A stretch of 64,000 nt of DNA from Cryptomeria japonica (lineage: Eukaryota > Streptophyta > Pinopsida > Cupressales > Cupressaceae). Made by a program: the position numbers and the translations under genes. The notes under the pieces are model-generated. The model worked only from the letters and a program-made list of their open reading frames with translations. It made no database searches and was not told the DNA's origin. Every line of letters starts with the position of its first letter. Within the stretch, counting starts at the first letter, position 1. The stretch covers positions 718,599,867 to 718,663,866 of the forward strand of contig NC_081413.1 in the NCBI RefSeq assembly GCF_030272615.1, in the 5' to 3' direction. Below, piece by piece: positions 34,312-46,741 of this stretch.

Positions 34312-35734
34312 TGTAGACGTATAAAAATGACCATATTCCTAAATGAATATTTTATGTTCATTTCTCTATTTAATTAAATCCAATTTAATTAAATTATCCA
34401 CATTCCTCTATTTAATTAAGTAAATTACTCAATTTATTTAAATTAAATTCACTATACTCATTTAATGAATAAACCATTTTATTCAATTAAATTCCCCCTA
34501 TCCACTTTTAATTAAATTCAAATTTAATTAAATAGTTATTCTAAATTGAATAAATCTAATTTATTTAATTTCCCCAAATTGCAACCAAATTGAATTAAAT
34601 TAACTTTATTTCAATTAAATCAAATTATCCCTCCATCCACTTAAACCCCTTTCTAATCCCTTCTAGACTCTTCTAATCGCTTCTAATTAGCCTAACCCAT
34701 CTTCTAAACTTTGTCACATCCCTAAGCAAGGGGAAGTCACTTCTCAAATCCTCAAAGTCTTTGACAACCATTAAAGGCTTCAAGTCTTCAACCACTTAAT
34801 TCCCCAAAGTCTTCATAACCATTAATGGTTAACTCAAACCCTCTTACATGGTTAAAGAATTTCTTTTAACTTAACCTTCATCCAACCCAAGGGTCTCATC
34901 AAGCCTTTAATGCTTTGACCATGATTATCCCTTAATAATTTGCACAAGAGTTTATCCTTGGATTAACTCTTAATCCAATGGGTAATCTTAACTTAAGCTT
35001 AACCCTTATCTCTAGGTAACCATAAGGTCTTCTCAGGCATTTAATGCCTCCAACCCCTTCTCTCAACCCAACCCTATGTTGACACTTGTCACCATTTCAT
35101 TGGTGCAAATTGCAAACATGGATCCCCAACTTTCAAACTCAACCCTTGATCAACTCTTTCAATCCTAGCCATCCATTGCCCTGTTTTTGCTATAAATAGA
35201 GCTCTCATTCCTCCATTTTTAACAATGATCCTCCAAATTTGTAGTATCACACTTATGCTCAAATACATTCAAGCTTTCATATATCATTTTTATGCTCATC
35301 ATTTAGCCTCTCTTTAGAATAGAAATTAGTCTAAATATGCATGTTTAGAATACTTTCTTTATCATTTAGCTCAATCATAGACTAATATATATCATGTTAG
35401 GATAGTATTTATACTAACCTTGTCATCTTATAATCTAGTTTATTGCATTTATAGGATCATGCATAGCTTAGGATGCATTTCATTCTAAAATATATCAAAG
35501 CATCCCTCGTTCTTGCATTTGCCATCCCTATACCATTTTGCTCAGTGATCTGAGAGTAAAAACATTGGTTTGAGGGACATTGTAAGATAGAGAACCATGG
35601 GACCAACCTTGGGAAGCTGAGTTATACTTCATGACTCCATAGCTTGCACCAAGAAGTCCTCTGTGTGTGTGTGGATAAGTCTTTTGGAATATTTTCATAT
35701 ATTGAGTTCTATCGACCCACTTTTCCCGCATATA
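34312..35734 (+). repeat. Element T 3' LTR
   Basis: 1423 bp. It pairs with 17526-18947 and is followed by the TSD copy GTTTC. Its last bases are GCATATA where the other family LTRs have GCATACA. Confidence 0.95.
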
Positions 35735-35738
35735 GTTT

Positions 35739-36528
35739 CATTATAATCAATTCCTTCTTTCTGAGAAAATCCCTTACTCACTAATCTTGCTTTATTTCTG
35801 AGTACCTTGCCATCTTCATTAAGTTTGTTTTTGAATACCCATTTGTTTCCAATTACATTTTTATCTTTAGGCCAGGGAACTAATGTCCAAGTGTTATTCT
35901 TCTCAATTTGTTCTAATTCTTCTTCCATAGCTTTAGTCCAATATTTATCTTCACATGCCTCATTTACTGATGATGGTTCAATTTGAGAAATAAGACATAC
36001 CTCTTCATTTGCCAATATTCCTCTTGTCATAACTCCTTTATACTTGTTTCCAATTATCTGATGTTCAGAATGATTTAGTCTTACATACCGAGGTGTCTTT
36101 GTTTGTTGTTGTTCCTCAGTTATAGTGGAATTTTCAGATGATACCGGTGTAACTGGATCTTCATTTTGTACTGGTGGGTTCAGTGTAGGTTCATTTGTTA
36201 GAATTTCTATTACCGGTTTAGAATCTATATACCTTGAAGTTCCTCTGAATTGTTCATCAATCTTCACATTTATACTCTCAACAATTTTTTGCAATCTTTT
36301 GTTAAAACATCTATATGCTTTACTCTTAGATGAATAACCAAGAAATATTCTTTCATCACTTCTAGGATCAAATTTGCCAATATACTTATCTCTTCTAATA
36401 TAACATTTGTTTTCAAATATTCTGAAATATTTAAGAGTAGGAGTAATACCAAACCATAGTTCATGAGGGGTCTTACTGGTTTCACCTTTGATGTGAGCTT
36501 TGTTGAATGTATAGACCGCTGTACTTAC
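35739..36528 (-). pseudogene. Copia B pol, middle part (integrase C-terminus and RT N-terminus)
   Basis: The frame from about 36528 to 35739 encodes the integrase C-terminal region (YTFNKAHIKGE, HELWFGITPTLKYFRIF, FLGYSSKSKAYRCFNKR) and the RT start ([32 protein letters not shown]). It is cut on the left by element T, where the coding frame resumes at 17520 with APVARIE, and on the right by the solo LTR. This segment has no internal stop. Confidence 0.92.
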
Positions 36529-37986
36529 TGTATGCGGGAAAAGCGGGGCTATGAAACTCAAAATAGGAAAAAATGAAGATCCAAGAGGCTTGCCCACACA
36601 CCCACATGACTTCTTGGTGCAAGCTATGGAATCATTAAGGATGACTCAACTTCCCAAGGTTGGTTCCATGGTTCTCTATCTCACAAGGTCCCTCAAACCA
36701 TTGCCTTTGCTCTCAGATCACTGAGCAAAGTAGTTTAGGGATGATAAATGCAAGAATGAGGGATGCTTTTAATTGATTTTACCATGAGAATGCATCCTAT
36801 CTATGCATGATTCTACAAATGCTATAAACTAGATTATAAGATGACAAGATTAGTAGTAATACTATCCTAGCATGATATACTAGTTATATGATTTAGTCTA
36901 ATGATAAAAGAAGTAGTCTAAAATGTTTATTAGATTAATTCATATTGCAAAGAGAGACTAAATGTGTTAAAATTGAGCATAACTATGATACTAAGAGCTT
37001 GCATGGATCATAAAATGGAGAAATGAGAGCTCTATTTATAGCAAAAATAGGGCAATGGATGGTCAGGATTGAAAGAGTTAATCAAGGGTCAAGTTTGAAA
37101 GTTGATCAATCCATGTTTACAACTTTCACCAATGAAATGGTGACAATTGACAACATAAGGTTGGTTGACAGGAGATGTTAGAAGCATTAAATGCTTGAAA
37201 AGACCTCATGGTTACCTTAGGGGGTAAGGGTTAAGGTTAGGTTAAGGTTATCCATTGGATAAATCTTTTGCCCAAGAGGTAAACTCTTGTGCAAAGGATA
37301 AAGGAATAACCATGGTCAAAGCAATAAATGCTTGATGAGACCCTTGGGTTAGATGGAGGTTAAGTTAGGCAAAAAGTCTCTAACCATGCCACTAAGGGTT
37401 AGTTAACCATTAATGGTTTGAAGACTTTGGGGACAAATTTGTAAGAGTCCTTCCAAATTTGAGGGCATTCAACAAGTTATCCTGTTGAATGGATAAAGGC
37501 TTTAATTCCTTTTGAAGACTTTACTCCAAATTTGAGAAGTGACCTCCTCAAATTTAGAGAAAGGGGATAATGAATGGGTTTAGGGTTAATTGATTTGGAT
37601 TAGATGAATTCTAGAAGAAATTAGGAATAGGATTTGTAGGATTTTGCAAGTGGATGAGGAAAATAGAATTTAATTAAAATAAAGTTAATTTATTTCAATT
37701 TGGTTGTAAATTGGGAAATTGAATAAATTAGATTTATTCAATTTGGGGTAAACTATTTAATTAAATGTGAATTTAATTAAAAGTGGAGAGAAGAGATTTA
37801 ATTGAATAAAATGATTTATCCCATTAAATGGTAAAAAGGGGTTCTAGTGAATTTAACTAAATAAATTGAGTAATTTACTTAATTAAATAGAGGAATGTGG
37901 GTGATTTAATTAAATTGGATTTAATTAAATAGAAGAATGAACATAAAATATTCATTTAGGAATATGGTCATTTTTATATGTCTACA
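36529..37986 (-). mobile_element. Solo LTR of the element T family
   Basis: 1458 bp running TGTATGCGGG to GTCTACA in plus orientation, that is the T LTR inverted, flanked by a perfect TSD CTTAC (36524-36528 and 37987-37991). No internal sequence remains, so it arose by LTR-LTR recombination. It carries the TATA box (37033-37040). It is clearly more diverged from the T LTRs than those are from each other. Confidence 0.95.
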
Positions 37987-40113
37987 CTTACTGCTTCTCT
38001 CCAATATACATGTGGTAGGTTTGCTTCTGATAACATACTCTAGCTGCATCCAAGATGGTTCTATTTTTCCTTTCAACAACTCCATTTTGCTGTGGTGTCC
38101 AAGGTTTTGATAGTTGTCTTTTGATTCCATTCACTTCACAGAATGTATTAAATTCCTTAAATGTAAATTCTCCTCCTTGATCTGATCTTAAACATTCGAT
38201 TTTCTTACCGGTTTCATTTTCAACCATTGCTTTGAACAGTTTAAACTTTCCAAGTGCTTCTCATTTTTCTCTGAGAAAAGTAACCCAACACATTCTAGAA
38301 TAGTCATCAATGATTAGCATGAAATATCTATCACCTTGTAAGCTTTTAGTTCTAGCCGGACCACATAAATCAGTGTGAATTAAATCAAGAGCATTATTGG
38401 ACTTTTCTGGAATACTTTTGAAACTAGCTCTAACTTGTTTTCCAAATTGACATTCCTTACATACTGTATTGTGATATTTGACAATTTTAGGTAAAACTCT
38501 AACTGCCTTAGTAGTACTAATTTTTACTATGCAATCAAAGTTTACTTGACAAAGTCTCTTATGCCATAGCCAACTTTCATCAATATGTGCAATCAAACAT
38601 TTCTTTTCACTGTTATTCAAATGAAAGATATTACCTCTAGTCTGATTACCAGTTGCAATTTCTAAACCAGTTCTATTCATGATTTTGCATTTACCATTTT
38701 TGAATTGTAACTAAAATCCTTTCTCAACTAATTGACCAACACTAAAAAGATTATGCTTTAAACCTTCAACATAGTAGACATTGTCAGTATTATTCTTACC
38801 ATCAAGAGATATTGTACCCTTATCTTTGATCAAACAAGCTTTATCATCTCGAAATCTTACAAGACCTCCATTATACTCTTGAAAAGTTAGGAATTTATTC
38901 TTGTCACCAGTCATATGATGTGAGCATCCTGAATCAATGATCCATTCATTCTTATCTTCAACTTTAGCTGCCAAGGCTTGTTCTACCGGTGGAGCAGTGG
39001 GTGTCAGTTTATCTTCTATTATAGCAACAAAAACCCATCCATTGTCTGTCGGATCCTCATCAGAATCATCAGTCACTCCTTCATCAGCAAGATAACGAGA
39101 TTTGTCTTTATTCTTCTTAAATCTGTATCTTTGATATTCAGGGTTAGGCTTGTATGTCCTTCTAGCTTCTTCTCTTAGTCTAGCATGTCTATCAAGGCAT
39201 CTTGAAGCCATATGACCAATCTTATTACATTTACAACATTTAAAGGGTTCTTTACCTTCATACTTACTTCCAACTGGACCTTTAGGCATTTTTCTTGCAA
39301 ATAGTGCTTCAAGTTCTTCAAGTTCTTCATTTTCTTTCCGGCTTTCCTCAAGTTCTCTTGCAAATAGTGCTTCAAGTTCTTCAAGTTCTTCATTTTCTTT
39401 CCTGCTTTCCTCAAGTTCTCTTGCATAGAAGGCTTTCCAATCAGATTTGTCAAATGATGATGCAGATGATGTTGATGCTTTAAAGGCTAAATCTGTCTTT
39501 ATAGTAGCAACAGGACCAAATTCCTCAATTTCAAAGGCTGAAAGTTTTCCAATCAATGTATCCCTAGTTACTGATGTATTAGGCATTGTTCTTAACTCAT
39601 TTATAGTAGTGAGTTTCATTTTATATGCCAGTGGAAATCCTCTTAAAACAATTACATCCTCACTTAAGGTTCCTCCACAATATTTAATACCCAAAACAAT
39701 TTCATTTACTCTTTCCATAAAGCAGAAATCCTTTCATCTTCTTCCATTTTCAGATGTTCATACCTGATTTGGAAGCTTTCAAGTTCCACAATTTTGACTA
39801 TGGAATCTCCTTCATTCAGTGTTTCCAAATGATCCCAAATAGCTTTAGTAGTAGATCTATCTGATAGTCCCATGATTTGTTGATCTGTTAATGCACTCAA
39901 AAGTGCTTCTCTTGGTTTGCAATCATTTTCCTCATCTTTAGTCAAGTTAGGTGGATTGGGCTAACTTTGAGTAGGAGCAGTATAACCATTCTTTGTAACA
40001 TCACAGATGTCCTTTCCAATGCAATTTAGATGTGTCTCCATTCTGATCTTCCATATGCCATAGTTGGTTCCATCAAGTTTAGGACTGTCCTTCCTGAAAT
40101 AGTTAGTAATCAT
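37987..40113 (-). pseudogene. Copia B gag, protease and integrase core
   Basis: It starts at the ATG at 40113. Gag runs to about 39200 with knuckle CCKCNKIGHMASRC. The protease has an intact DSGCSHHMTG. Integrase keeps HH-CC, TDLCGP, RSDQGGE and the catalytic Glu in QQNGVVERKNR. Breaks: a stop near 39961, a 1-bp loss near 39719, TAG near 38711 (in a spot where A and C have Gln), TGA near 38258, and a frameshift near 38030. Catalytic sites of protease and integrase are better preserved than in A. Confidence 0.92.
39293..39418 (-). repeat. 63-bp in-frame tandem duplication in B gag
   Basis: Units 39293-39355 and 39356-39418 differ at one base and encode a repeated Glu-rich helix (ELEESRKENEELEELEALFA). 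Copies A and C have a single unit. Confidence 0.95.
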
Positions 40114-40155
40114 TGGATCTCCTCAAGTTGTTAAACTTCTGCAAAAGAGGACTAG

Positions 40156-40167
40156 GCTCTGATACCA
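40156..40167 (-). other. Copia B primer binding site
   Basis: Complement of TGGTATCAGAGC, 2 nt from the 5' LTR at 40170. Confidence 0.93.
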
Positions 40168-40169
40168 AT

Positions 40170-41081
40170 TGCTAGGTCCCAGAGAAAACTGAGAGGGGGG
40201 GGCGAATCAGTTGTCAAATGAATTTAAACCAAAAACAACTTAATCAATTTTCTTCTTAGTACTGGTGAAACAGTCTGTTATACCAGTGGACAATTTTATC
40301 AAATAATTGTGATACCGGTAAAGATTAATGCATGAAACAAAAAAACAAAGTCATCCACAACACATAACACCAATATTTGTACGTGGAAACCCTGTAAGGG
40401 AAAAAACCATGGTGGGAAACCTTACCCACAATCAGATGATACTACTATAGATAGTAAGTGTATACAAATGGGGTCTGCACATGCAGAAAAGCCAAGCACC
40501 TAGAGCTCACTACTCAAACACAAAATTAGAGTCACACTGAGTACAATTGGATGGTTAAATCGAATAAGAATGTGCTGCTCAAAATAGCATCTTCATATAC
40601 TAGATTCAGTACTGGTGTAGTTCTGATTGTCTTCACAAAAACCCTCCTTCAACTTCAAATGATGTCTCCATTTATAGCTCTACTTATTCTCACATATGCC
40701 TTCACACAATCCTTTTTTTGCACTCCACATCTGATCTTACAAATAAGATCTGACATTTATACCATACCCTAAGACCAATTTAAGTAGGTCAGCTCTACAA
40801 GATATTACAATAAAATTAATTTACAAATCAATTAATACCCAATGCAATAATTGATCACCATGTCGGCTTAATGCATTTACAACAATAATAAGTCATTTCC
40901 ATAGTGTACGATGCTGATCTGGAAAAGATAAACCTATCAGTGTAACCTAGACCTATTTGTCGATAACAGAAAATATGCAAATACAAATATGCCAATTAAC
41001 AAAACCTCAAGACAAGGTGTCCACACGATGTCTTTGACATAACCCAGTGTTTTCCATATCATTCCAAGTGTCGGTGATCAT
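40170..41081 (-). repeat. Copia B 5' LTR, first part
   Basis: It begins TGCTAGGTCCC and is interrupted by Copia C at 41082, with TSD ATCAT (41077-41081). It continues at 51571-51716. Confidence 0.93.
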
Positions 41082-42132
41082 TGTTAGGTCTCGGAGACTG
41101 AGAGGGGGGGGGGTGAATTAGTTGTCAAATAAATTTAAACCAAAAACAACTTAACCAACTTAATGCTTAATACTGGTAAACTAGTTAAGTATGCCTATAG
41201 ATAGTTATAACAGTTAATTGCTATACCGGTAAGGATTAGTGCATGAAACATAAACACAAAGTCATCCACAACACATAACACCAATATTTGTATGTGAAAA
41301 CCTTGTAAGGGGAAAAACCATGGTGGAAAACCTTACCCACAATCAGATGATACTACTGCAGATAGTAAGTGTACATAAATGGGGTCTACACATGGAGAAA
41401 GGCCAACAGCCTAGAGCTCAGTGTTCAATCACAAAATAGGAGTCACACTGACTACAGTTGGATGGTTAAATCCAATAAGAATGTAGTGCACAAAATAGCG
41501 TCTTTATATACTGGATTCAGTACCGGTGTAATGCTGATATGCTTTCACAAAAACCCTCCTTCAATCTTTAAATGTTGTCTATGTGTATAGCTCTGCTTAA
41601 TCTCACATATACCTTCACACAATCCTTTTTCGCATTCCACATTTGATCTTACAAATAAGATCTTACATTTATACCATAACCTAAGACCAATTTTAGTAGG
41701 TTGGCTCTACAAGATATTACAATAAAAACATTTTACAAACAATATAATATCTGATGCAATAATTGATTGAACATTTCAGCTTAATGCATTTACAACAATA
41801 ATTAATCATCTCCATAGCATGCCATGTTGATCTGGAAAAGATAAACCTATCGGTGTAACCCTAGACCTATTTGCCGGTAACAACAAATATGCAACTATGA
41901 ATATACCGATGAACAAAACTCCAGGACAAGATGTCCAAACGATGTCTTCAACATAACCATGTGTTTTCCATGCCATTCCAAGTATCGGTGATTATTATAT
42001 CTTGTTGGTGTACCAGATACTAGTAACTATGCAATAGTTACTTGCTTGCCGGTGAATGTTGTTGGATCTCCAAAGTGCTAGTGTTTTAGTAGGTGTTGAC
42101 ATCAATGACAAAATCATACCAAAATACCAACA
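41082..42132 (-). repeat. Copia C 3' LTR
   Basis: 1051 bp, followed by the polypurine tract (plus AATCTCCCCCTTTGG, 42133-42147). Confidence 0.92.
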
Positions 42133-42602
42133 ATCTCCCCCTTTGGCATTGATGGCAACACAAGATGAAAAAACCATCAAAGTGCCAAAATAGAAATGCC
42201 AAGTACCAAAAACCAATAATCTCCAAAAAGATTATAACCAGAAATTAATAATCTCTCCTAAACAAAAATCTCTCCCCCTAGGAGCAACATGTGATTTCCT
42301 TGTTTTTCTCAAAGTTTTTCCATACCAATCTCTCCCCAAAAGATAATAAAGATAATGTGTTTTTCCATAGATATCTCTCCCCCTTTGACATCAAATGTCA
42401 AAGTTACAATAAAACCAATTTCATATACAAAATACCAATCAATTCAGTATAGCAACTACTCCCCCTAAGAAGTAGCTTCCTCATTAAAGACCGGAATAAA
42501 AGATATCTCTATTAATTCTGTCGGTTGATGACAATCATCAACTGTCTAAGTCTCTACCTGTGGTGGTATGACTCCAATCTGATCTCTGAGATATTCAAAG
42601 GT

Positions 42603-45600
42603 CTACTTAGGCAAAGGTTTAGTGAAAATATCTGCAATATGCTCTTTAGTATTCACATAAACTAGTTTTATCTCCTTTGCTTCAACTTTTTTCCTTAGAA
42701 AATTCAGTTTGATAGAAACATGTTTGGTTTTAGAATGTAATACCAGATTCTTAGATATATCAATTGCTACAGTGTTATCACAATAGATAGTAATAGGTTC
42801 CTTGCATTTTACCTTTATGTCTTTCAACATTTGCTTAAGCCATAGTACCTGTGTATAGTTAGTTGTTGCTGCAACATATTCTGATTCTGCTATTGATAAA
42901 GATGTACAAATTTGTTTCTTACTCAACCAAGAAACTAATCTGTTTCCAAAAAAGAATACTCCGTCGGTGGTGCCTTTTCTATCATCCACATCTTTTGCCC
43001 AATTTGCATCTCTGTATGCACATAATTCAAAGTTTTCATCTCTAGGATACCATAATCCAAGATTTATAGTGCCTTGTAAGTACTGGAAAATCCTTTTGAC
43101 TGCTGATTCATGATTTTCTCTAGGATTACTTTGAAATATTGAAACAATACATACTGCATTCATTATATCAGGTCTGGTTTGTGTCAAATACAGTAAACCT
43201 CTTATCATAGATTTGTATCTAGTTGGATTAACAGGTGTAGATTCATCCCTTTGTGATAATTTGTCATTTGTTATCATAGGTGTGCTTACCAGTGTAGAGT
43301 TCTCCATCCCAAATTTCTATAGTAACTCTTTTAAGTATTTGGATTGACTCAAGAATATACCTTTATCAGTCTGTGAAATCTGCAATCCTAAAAAGAATTT
43401 TATTTCTCCAATCATAGACATTTCAAATTCTTGCTGCATTTTAATAGAAAATTCCTTACATAATCCATCTTCTCCTCTAAATATTATATCTTCAACAAAT
43501 ACATCTATAATTAAGATGTCATCATTAGTTACTTTATAATATAAATTGTTGTCTGCATTTCCTTTCGTAAAACCAATCTTTAAAAGATACTTATCCAATC
43601 TTGCATACCAAGCTCTTGGAGCTTGTTTTAGTCCATACAGAGATTTTCTTAACCTGCAAACCATATCCTTATCATCTATCAAAGAAAATCCACCAGGTTG
43701 TTCAATGTATACTTCCTCTTCAAGATCTCCATTCAAAAATGCACATTTAATATCCATTTGATAAACTTTGTACTTCTTGTGTGCTGCAAAAGCCAAAAAT
43801 AATTTGACTACCTCAATTCTAGCTACCGGTGCAAAGGTTTCATTGTAATCAACTCCTTCTTTCTGAGAATACCCCTTACACACTAGTTTTTCTTTATTTC
43901 TGACAACCTTACCATCTTCATTAAGTTTGTTTATAAATACCCATTTAGTTCCAATCACATTTTTATCTTTAGGCCGGGGAACTAATGTCCGAGTGTTATT
44001 TTTCTCAATTTGTTCTAATTCTTCTTCCATAGCTTTAATCCAAAATTTATCTTCACATGCCTCATTAACAGATGATGGTTCAATTTGATAAATAAGACAT
44101 ACCTCTTCATTTGCCAATCTTCCTCTTGTCATAACTCCTTTAAAATTGTTTCCAATTATCTGATCTTCAGAATGATTCAGTCTTACATACTGGGGTGTCT
44201 TTGTTTGCTATTGTTCCTCAATTACTATGGAATCCTCAAATGATACCGAGGTAACTGGATCTTCATTTTGTACTGGTGGATTTAGAGTAGGTTCATTTGT
44301 CAAAAATTTTGTTGCTAGTTCAGTCTATATACCTTGAAGTTCCTCTGAATTGTTCATCAATCTTTACATTTGTACTCTCAATAATTTTCTGCAATCTCTT
44401 ATTAAAACATCTATATGCTTTGCTCATAGATGAATAACCAAGAAATATTACTTCGTCACTTCTAGGATGAAATTTGACAATATACTCATCTATTCTGATA
44501 TAACATTTACTTCCAAAAATTATGAAATACTTAAGAGTATGAGTATTACCAAACCATAGTTCATGAGGGGTCTTACCGATTTCACCTTTGATGTGAACTT
44601 TGTTAAATGTATAGACCGCTGTACTGACTGCTTCTCTCCAATATACATGTGGTAGGTTTGCTTCTGATAACATAATTCTTGCTGCATCCAAGATAGTTAT
44701 GTTTTTCCTTTCAACAACTCCATTCTGCTGTGGTGTCCAAGGTGCTGATAGTTGTCTTCTGATTCCATTCACTTCATAGAATGTATTAAATTCCTTAGAT
44801 GTAAATTCACCTCCTTGATTTGATCTTAAACATTTGATTTTCTTACTGGCTTCATTTTCTACCATTGCTTTGAATAGTTTGAACTTTCCAAGTGCTTCTA
44901 ATTTTTCTCTGAGAAAAGTAACCCAACACATTCTAGAATAGTCATCAATGATTAGCATGAAATATCTATCACCTTGTAAGCTTTTAGTTCTAACTGGACC
45001 ACATAAATCAGTGCGAATCAAATCAAGAGCATTATTTGATTTTTCTGAAATACTTTTGAAACTAGATCTAACTTGTTTTCCAAATTGACATTCCTTACAT
45101 ACTGTATTTTGAGGTTTGAAAATTTTAGGTAAATCTCTAACTGCCTTAGTAGTGCTGATCTTTACCATGCAATCAAAGTTTACATGACAAAGTTTCTTAT
45201 GCCATAACCAACTTTCATCTATATGTGCAATTAAGCATGTATTTTCATTGTTATTCAAAAGAAAGATATTACCTCTAGTCTGATTACTGGTTGCAATTTC
45301 CAAACCAGTTCTATTCATGATTTTGCATTTTCCATTTTTAAATTGTAACTGAAATCCTTTCTCAACTAATTGACCAACACTCAAAATATTATGCTTTAAT
45401 CCTTCAACATAGTAGACATTGTCAGTTTTATTCTTACCATCAAGAGATATTGAACCCTTACCTTTGATTAAATAAGCTTTGTCATCTCCAAATCTCACTA
45501 ACCATCCATTGTATTTTTGAAAGTTCAAGAATTTACCTTTGTCTCCTGTCATATGATGTGAGCATCCTGAATCAATGATCCATTCATCTTTTACTTCAAC

Positions 45601-46254
45601 TTTAGCTACCAGGGCCTGTACTACCAGTTGAGCAGTAGGTACCGGTTCATCTTTTGTTATAGCAACAAAAACCCATCCATTGTCTACCGCATCTTCATCA
45701 GAATCATCAGTCACACCTTCATCAGCAATGTAACAAGATTTTTCTTTGTTCTTCTTAAATCTGTATCTCTGATATTTAGGGTTAGTCTTGTATGTTCTTC
45801 TAGCTTCTTCTCTTAGTCTAGCATGTCTATCAGGGCATCTTAAAGCCATATGACCAATCTTATTGAAGTTAAAACATTTAAAGGGTGTTTTACCTTCATA
45901 CTTACTCCCAACTGGACCTTTAGGCATTTTTCTTGCAAATAGTGCTTCAAGTTCTTCATTTTCTTTCCTACTTTCTTTAAGTTCTCTTGCATAAAAGGCT
46001 TTCCAATCAGATTTGTCAAATGATGGAGCAGATGATGTTGATGCTTTAAAGGCCAACTCTGTCTTTATAATAGCAACAGGACCAAATTCTTCAATTTCAA
46101 AAGCTGAAAGTTTTCCAATCAATGTATCCCTAGTAACTGATGTATTAGGCATTCTTCTTAACTCATTTATAGTAGTGACTTTCATTTTATATGCTAGTGG
46201 CAATCCTCTTAAAACTTTTGAAACAATTTCATCCTCACCATAACCTAAGACCAT
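42603..46254 (-). pseudogene. Copia C gag-pol, 5'-truncated and disrupted
   Basis: 46254-44320 is a long open stretch: gag C-terminal half with a damaged knuckle (CFNFNKIGHMALRC, second Cys is Phe), protease DSGCSHHMTG, and integrase with TDLCGP but RSNQGGE (second catalytic Asp is Asn). A frameshift near 44130-44320 leads to RT (44132-43317) with FVEDIIFRG: the Asp-to-Glu change shared with B. After a TAG near 43314, RNase H continues to TKPLPK near 42603. The first roughly 155 gag residues are deleted. Confidence 0.93.
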
Positions 46255-46309
46255 ATTTAGTAGGTTGGCTCTATAAGATATTACAATAAAAACATTTTAC
46301 AAACAATAT
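46241..46309 (-). repeat. Copia C 5' LTR remnant, first part
   Basis: It starts abruptly with CCATAACCTAAGACC, which lies about 580 bp inside the LTR, and ends at D's TSD AATAT (46305-46309). It continues at 51179-51565. Confidence 0.88.
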
Positions 46310-46681
46310 TGTTGAAATGTGGTGACTAATCAACAAAGTACTGTACACTCAGCACATATCCTAAAAAAAATTTTGGCCATTTTTCATTGATGAAAACCGA
46401 CATTGTAATAAAACTTTAAAAAGGCTGACTTTGTTTGTTGCCCTAAAAACGCATATTATAAGCGACTGGGATGCTTAAGGCATTGTAAGGTTGATGTACT
46501 AATTTTTGCTAGATAATAAGAAAGATTGGACGATTGTGTATGGTGGATGTAACCCATTCTGGGTGAACCATGTTAAATCTCTGTGTTATTCGTGTCCTAT
46601 TTTATTTCTTTATCTTTTGTATTTAAATCTGCATATAATTGTTAGTTCATATTTGCTTCGGATCTGCTTGAAACCCTAACA
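46310..46681 (+). repeat. Copia D 5' LTR
   Basis: 372 bp, followed by PBS TGGTATCAGAGC at 46684-46695. Confidence 0.95.
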
Positions 46682-46683
46682 AT

Positions 46684-46695
46684 TGGTATCAGAGC
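46684..46695 (+). other. Copia D primer binding site
   Basis: TGGTATCAGAGC, 2 nt after the LTR. Confidence 0.95.
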
Positions 46696-46741
46696 GAGGT
46701 TTTCTGTAAATTGGCAAGACTTTCAGATTTGAGTGTGAGCA

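Larger units (their letters stand above)
17526..35734 (+). mobile_element. Element T: 18.2-kb Tat-lineage Ty3/gypsy element with antisense gene
   Basis: LTRs of 1422 and 1423 bp begin TGTAGACGTATAAAA and end GCATACA/GCATATA. The flanking 5-mers are GTTTA (17521-17525) and GTTTC (35735-35739), a TSD with one substitution. The order is LTR, PBS, 2.6-kb leader, small ORF, gag, protease, G-patch-like spacer, RT, RNase H, archaeal-type RNase H, integrase, 4.8-kb 3' region with an antisense ORF, PPT, LTR. The second RNase H before integrase and the long size define the Tat/Ogre group. LTRs differ at roughly 24 positions by eye (under 2 percent), so this is among the youngest insertions here. Confidence 0.95.
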
